A stretch of DNA of 49,123 nucleotides from Lentzea aerocolonigenes. Its GTDB lineage: Bacteria > Actinomycetota > Actinomycetes > Mycobacteriales > Pseudonocardiaceae. The notes beneath the pieces were generated by a model, which saw nothing but the letters and a program-made list of their open reading frames with translations, was not told the origin of the DNA and ran no database searches. Positions 42,359-49,123 of this stretch are shown here, one piece after another (the stretch's first letter is position 1; the number at the start of each line of letters is the position of its first letter). The position numbers were made by a program, and so were the translations under genes. The DNA is taken from assembly GCF_000955955.1 (NCBI RefSeq), contig NZ_JYJG01000144.1, positions 1 to 49,123 on the forward strand, read 5' to 3'.

Positions 42359-45100
42359 GTGCGGGTTCGGTTGCTCGGGCCGATCGATGTTGTGGTGGAC
42401 GGGGAGTCGCGGCCGGTTCGGGGCTTGCGGCGCAAGGCCTTGCTCGCCGTCCTGGCGCTGCACCACGGCCAGGTCGTGAGCGTTGAGCGGCTGGTCGAGA
42501 GCGTCTGGGGTGATGGCGGGCATTCGGCGGCGGTGAACACGTTGCAGCGGCACGTGTCGTATCTGCGTCAGGTGCTGGGGCGCAAGACGTCCATCGTCGC
42601 GCGGCCTCCTGGTTACGTGCTCGACCTGGGTGCTGGTGGCACCGATGTCGAGCACGCGGAAAGCCTGATCCGCCAAGGCATGCGGGTGCAGGACGGGGCG
42701 GCCGCCGCGCAGCGGTTGCGGACCGCGCTGGAGTTGTGGCGTGGTGTGCCGCTGGCGGACGTGGCCGGGCTGGCGTGGCTGGAGGAGCAGGCCGAGCGGC
42801 TGGACCGGTTGCGGTCGCAGGCCGTGCGGGCGCTGCTGGAGGTCCGGTTGGAGCTGGGTGAGCACGCGGTGCTCGTGCAGGACCTGGAACGGCTTGCCGA
42901 GGAACAGCCGCTGGACGAGCGGATTCACGCCCAGCTCATGCTCGCGCTGTACCGCAGTGGCAGGCAGGCGGACGCGCTGGGCGTCTACCGCAGGCTGCGC
43001 GCCACGCTCGCCGACAACCTCGGCATCGACCCGAGTGCGGCGTTGCGTGATCTCGAGGCCGGCATCCTGCGCCAGGACGCCGAGTTGAGTCCGGTGCGGC
43101 TGACGGCACGGCCGAAGGTTCCGGCGCAGCTTCCGCTGGAGGTGCGCGGCTTTGCCGGGCGTGGGCGGGAGATCGCCTGGCTGGACGCGCTGCCGGAGGG
43201 GTCCGCCACGGCTGTCGTCGCGGTGCTGGCCGGGTCCGCGGGGGTCGGCAAGACCGCGCTCGCGGTGCATTGGGCGCATCGGGTCGCCGGGGCGTTCCCC
43301 GACGGGCAGTTGTACGTGGATCTGCACGGCTACGACCCTGGCGGCTCGGTGACGAGCCCGGCCGACGCGCTGCTGGGGTTTCTGCTGGCGCTCGACGTGT
43401 CGCCGCAACGGGTTCCCGATGACGTGGACGCGCGCGCCGCCCTGTTCCGCAGCCTGTTGTCCGAGCGGCGGATGCTGATCGTGCTGGACAACGCCAGGGA
43501 CGCCCGGCAGGTGCGGCCTCTGTTGCCTGGGGCGCCGGGCAGTGTGGTCGTGGTGACCAGCCGCGATCAGCTGACCGGCCTGGTCGGGGTCGAGGGTGCG
43601 CACGCGCTGACGCTCGGGTTGCTGACCGGCGACGAGTCCAGGCAGCTGCTGGCGTTCCGCGTCGGCGCCGACCGGATCGCCGCCGAACCGGGCGCCGCCG
43701 ACGAGATCGGCGACCTGTGCGTGCGGCTTCCGCTCGCGCTTGTCGTCGTGGCGGCCCGCGCGGCCACCCATCCGCGGTTCAGCCTGCGGACGCTGGCCGC
43801 AGAGCTCGGTGACAGCAGGGAACGGCTGGACGCGCTGGCGGGTGGCGACCCGGCCGCGGACGTGCGCGCGGTGTTCTCCTGGTCGTACCGCACGCTCACA
43901 CCCGCCGCGGCGCGGATGTTCCGGCTGCTCGGACTGCACGACGGACCGGACGTGCCGGTCGCCGCGGCGGCCAGTCTCAGCGGCCTGCCGGTGCGCCAGA
44001 CGCGGCACCTGCTGTCGGAACTGGCCCGCGCGCACCTGATCGTCGAGCACCTGCCCGCCCGGTTCAGCTTCCACGACCTGCTGCGCGCCTACGCCACCGA
44101 ACTGGCCGACACCACCGACTCCGCCGAGCAACGCGCCGCCGCGGTCCGCCGCGTGCTCGACCACTACCTGCACACCGCGCACCGGGCCGCGAGGCTGCTG
44201 AGCCCCCAACGGGACGCGCTCCCGCTGACCGAACCCGCGCACGGCACGACGGTGGAACATCTCGCCGATCACCACGTGGCGCTCGCGTGGTTCACCGCCG
44301 AGCACGCGACTCTGCTGACGGCGGTGCGTCAAGCCGCGGCACTGGGCCTTGACCACCACGTCTGGTGGCTGGCGTGGTCGTCGCACACCTATCTCAACCG
44401 TCAGGGGCACTGGCACGACTGGGCCGCCGTGTGGCAGATCGCGGTGGAGGCAACGGCGCGGCTGGCGGACCCGGTCGCGCAGGCTGCGGCCCACCGGTGC
44501 CTCGCCTGGCCCCACCTCCAGCTGGGGCACGCCGCGGAGGCGTTCGAGCACCTGCGGCTGGCCCTGGAACTCGACGACGACCCGGTCAACCAGGCCGACA
44601 TCCACCTGGACCTGGGCCGGATCCTCACCCAGCAGGACCGGAACGCGGAGGCGCTCGATCACACGTGCCAGGCGCTCGAGCTGTACCGGTTGGTGAACCA
44701 CCGGAGCGGGCAGGCCTTCGCGCTCAACAACATCGGCATGGCGTCCGCCGACCTGGGCGACCACCGGCGCGCAGTCGAGTGCTGCCGCGAAGCCCTTGCC
44801 CTGCAACAGGAACTCGGCAACCAGGACGGAGAAGCCGGCGCCTGGGACAGCCTCGGCTACGCCTACCACCACCTCGGTGACCACGCCGGCGCGATCGACA
44901 GCTACCAGCGCGCACTCGAGCTGTACCGGGACCTCGGCGACCGGTACGAGGTGGCCGCCACCCTGGGAAACCTAGGCGACACAAGACATGCAGCCGGTCA
45001 GCCAGCCGCTGCACGAGAGGCGTGGAGTGAAGCGCTCGCGATCCTGGAAGACCTCGCCCACCCCGACGCCGACCGGTTGCGCGCCAAGCTCCAGCAGTAG
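42359..45100 (+). CDS. SARP-type regulator with BTAD, NB-ARC and TPR domains
   Basis: 913 residues; GTG at 42359 after GAGGGGAG begins VRVRLLGPIDVVVDG. Residues 1-90 are an OmpR-like winged helix (LRRKALLAVLALHHG, TLQRHVSYLRQVLG), 95-240 a BTAD domain ending in LGIDPSAALRDLEAGIL, and 260-540 an NB-ARC/STAND ATPase with Walker A GSAGVGKTALAV, MLIVLDNA and LPLALVVVAARAA. The C-terminal 300 residues hold tetratricopeptide repeats (LALQQELGNQDGEAGAWDSL, ALELYRDLGDRYEVAATLGN, in parts). This is the large AfsR-like architecture; such proteins activate secondary-metabolite or secretion genes. No biosynthetic cluster is visible, so the target is unknown. Neighbouring small secreted proteins are candidates. 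Confidence 0.92.
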   Translation: MRVRLLGPIDVVVDGESRPVRGLRRKALLAVLALHHGQVVSVERLVESVWGDGGHSAAVNTLQRHVSYLRQVLGRKTSIVARPPGYVLDLGAGGTDVEHAESLIRQGMRVQDGAAAAQRLRTALELWRGVPLADVAGLAWLEEQAERLDRLRSQAVRALLEVRLELGEHAVLVQDLERLAEEQPLDERIHAQLMLALYRSGRQADALGVYRRLRATLADNLGIDPSAALRDLEAGILRQDAELSPVRLTARPKVPAQLPLEVRGFAGRGREIAWLDALPEGSATAVVAVLAGSAGVGKTALAVHWAHRVAGAFPDGQLYVDLHGYDPGGSVTSPADALLGFLLALDVSPQRVPDDVDARAALFRSLLSERRMLIVLDNARDARQVRPLLPGAPGSVVVVTSRDQLTGLVGVEGAHALTLGLLTGDESRQLLAFRVGADRIAAEPGAADEIGDLCVRLPLALVVVAARAATHPRFSLRTLAAELGDSRERLDALAGGDPAADVRAVFSWSYRTLTPAAARMFRLLGLHDGPDVPVAAAASLSGLPVRQTRHLLSELARAHLIVEHLPARFSFHDLLRAYATELADTTDSAEQRAAAVRRVLDHYLHTAHRAARLLSPQRDALPLTEPAHGTTVEHLADHHVALAWFTAEHATLLTAVRQAAALGLDHHVWWLAWSSHTYLNRQGHWHDWAAVWQIAVEATARLADPVAQAAAHRCLAWPHLQLGHAAEAFEHLRLALELDDDPVNQADIHLDLGRILTQQDRNAEALDHTCQALELYRLVNHRSGQAFALNNIGMASADLGDHRRAVECCREALALQQELGNQDGEAGAWDSLGYAYHHLGDHAGAIDSYQRALELYRDLGDRYEVAATLGNLGDTRHAAGQPAAAREAWSEALAILEDLAHPDADRLRAKLQQ

Positions 45101-45192
45101 GTTTCAGCGCGGTTTCTGAGCCACGTCAGCCCTCCGTGTCACGGTGCCCGTCTCCGATCGAGAGATCGAGGATCGAGACGAAAGAGGGGGAA

Positions 45193-45729
45193 ATGACGAA
45201 CATCCGACGAATCGCCGCCGGGTTGGCCGTCGCCGCGATGGCAGCCGTGGGACTCGTGGCCGCCACCGCACCGGCGGGCGGCGCGCCCAGCACCTCCGCG
45301 ATGCAGGTACCGGACGTGATCAAAGTGCCGGCCGGCAACAGACAGATCGCCGTACTGCAGGCGCACGGCGTCCAGACCTACCAGTGCGCCAACGGTTCCT
45401 GGGGTTTCCTTCAGCCCGACGCGATCCTGGAGAGCTACGGGCGGGCCGTGGTGCTGCACAGCAGAGGGCCCGTGTGGACCTCGGTCGTGGACGGCAGCTC
45501 GGTCACCGCGGCGGCCGTCGCCAGCTCACCGGTGCCGCTCGCCATTCCCCAGGTGCTGCTGAGGGCCACCGCCAACCGCGGTCCAGGACTGCTCGGCGAG
45601 GTCACCTTCGTCCAGCGGCTGAACACCACCGGAGGCCTCTCGCCGACCGGCGCCTGCAAGGACGGCGTCACCGCGTCGATCCCCTACACGGCCGACTACA
45701 CGTTCTGGGTCGCCACCCCGAAGGCCTGA
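45193..45729 (+). CDS. Secreted DUF3455-like protein
   Basis: 178 residues, ATG at 45193 after an AAAGAGGGGGAA ribosome site. A signal peptide of about 32 residues (AAGLAVAAMAAVGLVAATAPAGG, in parts) leads to a domain with QTYQCANGSWGFLQPDAIL, HSRGPVWTSVVDGSSVTAA and LNTTGGLSPTGACKDG. This pattern, with the two conserved cysteines and a repeated W/G framework, is that of DUF3455 secreted proteins found in fungi and bacteria. Function is not known. It follows the SARP regulator, separated by 92 bp, and is ended by a perfect 14-bp hairpin. Confidence 0.8.
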   Translation: MTNIRRIAAGLAVAAMAAVGLVAATAPAGGAPSTSAMQVPDVIKVPAGNRQIAVLQAHGVQTYQCANGSWGFLQPDAILESYGRAVVLHSRGPVWTSVVDGSSVTAAAVASSPVPLAIPQVLLRATANRGPGLLGEVTFVQRLNTTGGLSPTGACKDGVTASIPYTADYTFWVATPKA

Positions 45730-45738
45730 CACACCGGA

Positions 45739-45770
45739 GAAGCAGGCTGATCCGCTGATCAGCCTGCTTC
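45739..45770. terminator. Bidirectional terminator
   Basis: GAAGCAGGCTGATC (45739-45752) and GATCAGCCTGCTTC (45757-45770) are perfectly complementary across a 4-nt loop. It lies between the convergent DUF3455-like and secreted protein genes and is symmetrical enough to act in both directions. T tracts are short. Confidence 0.85.
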
Positions 45771-45787
45771 TGGTGCCGGGTCCGGTG

Positions 45788-46315
45788 TTACGACCAGTTT
45801 CCGGTGATGCGGTTCGAGACGAACCTCCCGGTGACGGTGTTGGTGTCGCTGTCGAACAGGAGCACCTCCGCGCGAATCTCGTCCTGGTCGTTCCTGTCCT
45901 CGTCGAGCTGGGCACTGGACACGACGGTGTCGAAGTTGGCGCTGAGCCCGAACTCGGGGCTGGCCCCGAGCGACGTGATCGGGGCGGAGAAGAGGAACTC
46001 CGCGAGCTTGCCGCTGTCGTCGCCGCGGATCCGCAGGATGAACGGGTCACCGGGGTCGTCGATGTACTCCTGGGCATCCTCGAAGCTCATGTGCACGTCG
46101 ATGCCGACGTGCACGGCGAAGAGTCCGTTGGGCAACCGGTCGATCGCCAGGCACAGGTTGGCATCGGTCGCGCCCGTGCACGTCTGCGCCGCGGACGCGG
46201 GCACGGTGGCCGCACCGATGGAACCGAGTACCAGCGCGGCCGCGATCCCCGCCCGCAGCAGTCTGCGCCGGAAGCGGCCGAACGTGCCGGTGTTCCCCTG
46301 ATTTCCGTACTTCAT
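45788..46315 (-). CDS. Secreted protein of unknown function
   Basis: 175 residues; the ATG at 46315 follows GGGAGAAGCC. A basic N-terminus (RFRRRLLRAG) and hydrophobic segment (IAAALVLGSIGAATVPASA) form a signal peptide. The mature part of about 130 residues has two cysteines close to its start (QTCTGATDANLCLAIDRL) and is otherwise acidic and beta-rich, ending VTGRFVSNRITGNWS. I do not recognise a family. It is convergent with the DUF3455 gene and divergent from the second STAND regulator. Confidence 0.75.
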   Translation of the reverse strand: MKYGNQGNTGTFGRFRRRLLRAGIAAALVLGSIGAATVPASAAQTCTGATDANLCLAIDRLPNGLFAVHVGIDVHMSFEDAQEYIDDPGDPFILRIRGDDSGKLAEFLFSAPITSLGASPEFGLSANFDTVVSSAQLDEDRNDQDEIRAEVLLFDSDTNTVTGRFVSNRITGNWS

Positions 46316-46421
46316 GGCTTCTCCCAAGAGTTCTGGTGGTTGTCCACCCGCCGGTCGAATGTCCTTCCCCTGTGGGGAAAGGGGATGGATCCCGACCGAA
46401 TCCGAACGAGGGGTGCGAGTG

Positions 46422-48311
46422 ATGCCGTCGTCACGACGACCAGTCCGCGCGTTCGACGCGCTGCCCGACCCCGGAAGTGCGGGCAGCCTCGACGATCTGG
46501 TCGAACAGCTGCGGTTGCTGAAGGTCTGGGCCGGCGACCCGTCCTACGAGTGGATCACCGGCCGGGTCAACGCCGGCTGGACCGCGGCCGGGCGTCCGGC
46601 CGCCGAGCTCGCGGGCAGGACCACGGTGGTGGACTGCTTCCGGCCAGGCCGGCGCCGGCTGAACACGGAACTGGTCGTCGCGGTGGTGCAGGTGCTGCAC
46701 CCGGACGTGGGGTACGCGACGCAGTGGCGCCAGGCTCTTCAGGTGGTTCGCGGGCGGATCTGGGCGGCGGCGCAGGTCCGTGTCCACGACCGGTTACCGC
46801 CTGACCTGGCCGGATTCGTCGGCCGAACCGCGGAACTGGACCGGTTGCGCCGGGCGCTGCGCCACGGCGGACCGGTGGTGGTCTGCGCGATCACCGGCAT
46901 GGCGGGGGTCGGCAAGACCCAGCTCGCCGTCCACGCCGCGCACGTGCTGGCCGGCGAGGAGCTGTTCGACCGGGTGCTGTTCGTCAACCTGCGCGGTTTC
47001 CACCCCGACCTCACCCAGCTGCCGGCTGCTCCGGCCGCGGTGCTGGACGGCTTCCTGCGCCTGCTCGGGATGCCCGGCCACCAGGTCCCGCACGACCTGC
47101 CCACCCGCACCGCCGCATATCGCGCCCGGCTGGCCGGAACCCGCACCATGATCGTGCTGGACAACGCGGCCGACGCCGAGCAGGTCCCGCCGTTGTTGCC
47201 GGCAACCGAGGGCTGTCCTGTGCTGGTCACCAGCCGGCGCCGCCTCACCGCCCTGCGCGCCTCGGTCCGCCTCACCGTGGACACGTTCCCGCCGGACGAC
47301 GCGGTGGACTTCCTCGCTGGGGCAACGCCGGGAGTGCCCACCGGTGACGATCAACGGGCCGCGGCCAGGATCGCGCGGCGCAGCGGCTACCTGCCGCTCG
47401 CGCTGGGACTGGTCGCCGGGCACGTCCACGGCACACTCGGATGGACGCTCACCGATCACGCGGACCGGCTGGACGAACGCCACCACTCCCGATGCCTGGA
47501 CACGGGCGTGGAGCTCGCGTTCGACCTGTCCTACCGCCACCTGCCCGCTGACCGGCAACGGATGTTGCGCCTGGTGGGCACACATCCCGGCCAGGACCTC
47601 GACGCCCACGCGGCAGCCGCGCTGGCGGGCATCGACCTCGCCACCGCCAGGGCCACCCTGAACCACCTGTGCCGCGATCACCTGATGCAGCAGACGACGG
47701 CTGGCCGGTACACGTTGCACGACCTGGTCCGCGCCTACGCGAGCGTGCGGGCCCACGACGAGGACCCGCCGTCACAACGCCGCGCCGCGCGGACCCGCCT
47801 GTTCGACCACTACCTGGACGCCGCGGCCACCGCCGTGGACGCGCTGTTCTCCACCACGCCCGTCCTGGCGGACCAGGACGCCGCCAGGGCCTGGCTGGAC
47901 ACCGAGCGCCCGACCCTCGTCGCCGTCGCGGCGCACACCGCGACCTACGGCTGGCCCGCGCACACCGTCCGCTTGTCGGCCGTCCTGTTCCGCTACCTGG
48001 ACCGCGGACACGACGCCGACGCCCTGATCGTCCACACCCACGCCGTCAACGCCGCGCGGCACGACGACGACCACCCCGGACTCGTCACCGCGCTGACCAA
48101 CCTCGGCGTCGCCCAGCTGAGGCTCGGCAGGCGCGGCACGGCGGCCGATCACCTCCGGCAGGCGCTGGCGTTGTCCCGGCAGGCAGGCGACCTGGCCGGC
48201 CAGGCCCGTGCGCAGGGCTACCTCCATGAGGCGCTCGCGTTGTTCCGCCACGCCGGTGCTGAGGGGAAAGTGTGCGTATTGCCCACCCCAACCGGCCGTG
48301 CTAGCCGGTAA
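46422..48311 (+). CDS. STAND NTPase regulator with short TPR tail
   Basis: 629 residues from the ATG at 46422, with GAGGGG suitably spaced; GTG codons at 46413 and 46419 are alternatives. The first 120 residues form the small helical N-terminal domain common in actinobacterial STAND proteins (LVEQLRLLKVWAGDPSYEWI). Residues about 130-420 are an NB-ARC ATPase with FVGRTAELDRL, Walker A ITGMAGVGKTQLAV, TMIVLDNAADAEQV and GYLPLALGLVAG. A winged-helix region with TLHDLVRAYA follows. The C-terminus has only one clear TPR (LTNLGVAQLRLGRRGTAADH), then ARAQGYLHEALALFRHAG and a non-repeat end. TPR arrays here are usually longer, so an internal deletion or frameshift near 48200 is likely. It lacks the OmpR-like DNA-binding domain of its neighbour. 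Confidence 0.85.
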   Translation: MPSSRRPVRAFDALPDPGSAGSLDDLVEQLRLLKVWAGDPSYEWITGRVNAGWTAAGRPAAELAGRTTVVDCFRPGRRRLNTELVVAVVQVLHPDVGYATQWRQALQVVRGRIWAAAQVRVHDRLPPDLAGFVGRTAELDRLRRALRHGGPVVVCAITGMAGVGKTQLAVHAAHVLAGEELFDRVLFVNLRGFHPDLTQLPAAPAAVLDGFLRLLGMPGHQVPHDLPTRTAAYRARLAGTRTMIVLDNAADAEQVPPLLPATEGCPVLVTSRRRLTALRASVRLTVDTFPPDDAVDFLAGATPGVPTGDDQRAAARIARRSGYLPLALGLVAGHVHGTLGWTLTDHADRLDERHHSRCLDTGVELAFDLSYRHLPADRQRMLRLVGTHPGQDLDAHAAAALAGIDLATARATLNHLCRDHLMQQTTAGRYTLHDLVRAYASVRAHDEDPPSQRRAARTRLFDHYLDAAATAVDALFSTTPVLADQDAARAWLDTERPTLVAVAAHTATYGWPAHTVRLSAVLFRYLDRGHDADALIVHTHAVNAARHDDDHPGLVTALTNLGVAQLRLGRRGTAADHLRQALALSRQAGDLAGQARAQGYLHEALALFRHAGAEGKVCVLPTPTGRASR

Positions 48312-48365
48312 TTGAGGGTTCGCCCCGCATGTTCGCCGCCGGCGTTGATCGGCATACTCGTGCCC

Positions 48366-49118
48366 ATGTCCGACCTGCTCGCCCGCGACTACGAACGGAT
48401 GCTCGACCTCGCCGTCGCTCTGCTCGAAGATCCCGGCGGCGAGCCTCCCTGGTCGATGGTCGTGGCGGAGCTGGCCGACGCGCTGGACTGCTGCATGGGC
48501 ATCCTCGCCGACAACGGGCGCATCACCGCCTTCGCGCCGCACCACATCGGCGAGCTCCCGTTGAACGACCTCCTCAGCGAGTACGCGCCCGAACACGTGC
48601 TGGCCCGCCACTACGTCAGCACGGGCGACCGGACACCGCTCGCCGTCACCGACTTCGTCAGCCAGCGGGTCTGGCGGCAGACGGGCGTGTACGACAGCGT
48701 CCACACACTCACCGGCGCCACGCACAACATCGCGTTGCCGCTGGGCGCGCCGACAGGTGTGCTCCACTCGATCCTGCTCGGCCGTGCCGGGCGTGACTTC
48801 GACCGGAGAGAGCGCGCGTACCTGCGGCGCGTGCAGCCGCTGTTGCTGCGGGCCGACGCGCACCACCGCCAGCTGCGGAAGGCCCGCAGGGTGTCCGGCG
48901 GGACCGACGCCGCGTCACAGGGCATCATCACGCCCCGCGAGCTCACCGTGCTGACGCTCATCTGCGAGGGCCTCACCACGGCGGCGATCGCGCGGAGGCT
49001 CAAGATCGCGCCCGGCACCGCCAACAAGCACCGCGAGAACCTCTACCGCAAGCTCGGCACGAACGACCGCGTGTCGACCGTGCTGTGCGCGCAGCAGCTG
49101 GGTCTCGTACGCCACTAG
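48366..49118 (+). CDS. LuxR-family transcriptional regulator with GAF-like sensor
   Basis: 250 residues from the ATG at 48366 (MSDLLARDYERMLDLAVAL). Residues about 20-165 look like a degenerate GAF-type sensory domain. The C-terminal LuxR helix-turn-helix starts ITPRELTVLTLICEGLTTAA and ends ENLYRKLGTNDRVS. There is no receiver domain, so it is not a response regulator. It lies 54 bp downstream of the STAND NTPase gene and may be co-transcribed. The signal and targets are unknown. Confidence 0.88.
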   Translation: MSDLLARDYERMLDLAVALLEDPGGEPPWSMVVAELADALDCCMGILADNGRITAFAPHHIGELPLNDLLSEYAPEHVLARHYVSTGDRTPLAVTDFVSQRVWRQTGVYDSVHTLTGATHNIALPLGAPTGVLHSILLGRAGRDFDRRERAYLRRVQPLLLRADAHHRQLRKARRVSGGTDAASQGIITPRELTVLTLICEGLTTAAIARRLKIAPGTANKHRENLYRKLGTNDRVSTVLCAQQLGLVRH

Positions 49119-49123
49119 TAGTA

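Noticed and set aside
40991..44884. Very long open frame of about 1297 codons on the minus strand, antisense to the propeller and SARP genes
   Set aside because: It is the GC-rich shadow of two well-supported plus-strand genes, has no recognisable motif and no ribosome site.
42359..49123. Secondary-metabolite gene cluster suggested by the AfsR-like regulator
   Set aside because: No synthase, synthetase or tailoring enzyme is present within the window.

Overview
This window is chromosomal DNA from a high-GC Gram-positive actinomycete, most likely of the Pseudonocardiales (Saccharothrix, Lentzea or Amycolatopsis type). The evidence is the GC-rich codon use, frequent GTG starts, an actinobacterial RNase P RNA, a fused LysX, an F420-dependent reductase, LprG/P55-type envelope genes and SARP/STAND regulators. 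Identification is from sequence reading alone; no database search was run.

Layout. (1) 1-386: promoter and leader region of a ribosomal RNA operon reading leftward out of the window; the 16S gene itself lies outside. (2) 387-20.6 kb: a core block. It holds a glycosyltransferase/FkbM methyltransferase fusion with glnA2 (both leftward), an lprG-like lipoprotein with a P55-like exporter, two Hip1/CaeA-like serine hydrolases separated by an IS200/IS605-type tnpB element with an in-frame stop, nadE, a NarL-type two-component system, the fused lysX, an alpha/beta hydrolase and panB. The order glnA2, paired Hip1-like proteases, panB, and later the RNase H/CobC fusion, recalls the mycobacterial Rv2222c-Rv2228c region. 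(3) 20.6-25.8 kb: a perfect 24-bp palindrome, a proline iminopeptidase, a secreted beta-trefoil lectin, an npdG/metal-receptor operon, an RNB-domain ribonuclease and a small secreted protein. (4) 25.8-33.6 kb: an eight-gene leftward operon resembling a Gram-positive type IV secretion or conjugation channel (pilin-like, VirB3-like, VirB4-like ATPase, VirB6-like, TcpC/VirB8-like, lytic transglycosylase-NlpC/P60, two small unknowns). It has no relaxase, coupling ATPase or integrase. A partition-protein-like gene is divergent from it.

(5) 34.4-40.9 kb: a secreted protein with a possible caspase-like His/Cys pair, a threonine-synthase-like enzyme, a subtilase, rnpB, an FMN reductase, the RNase H/CobC fusion and tRNA-Leu(GAG). 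(6) 40.9-49.1 kb: accessory-looking DNA. A secreted seven-repeat propeller-like protein lies between two imperfect copies of the tRNA-Leu 3' end, followed by a large SARP-NB-ARC-TPR regulator, two small secreted proteins, a second STAND NTPase and a LuxR regulator.

The genes of highest interest are the stripped-down T4SS-like operon, the tnpB with one nonsense codon but an intact RuvC triad, the tRNA-tail duplication around the propeller gene, and the secreted His/Cys protein.
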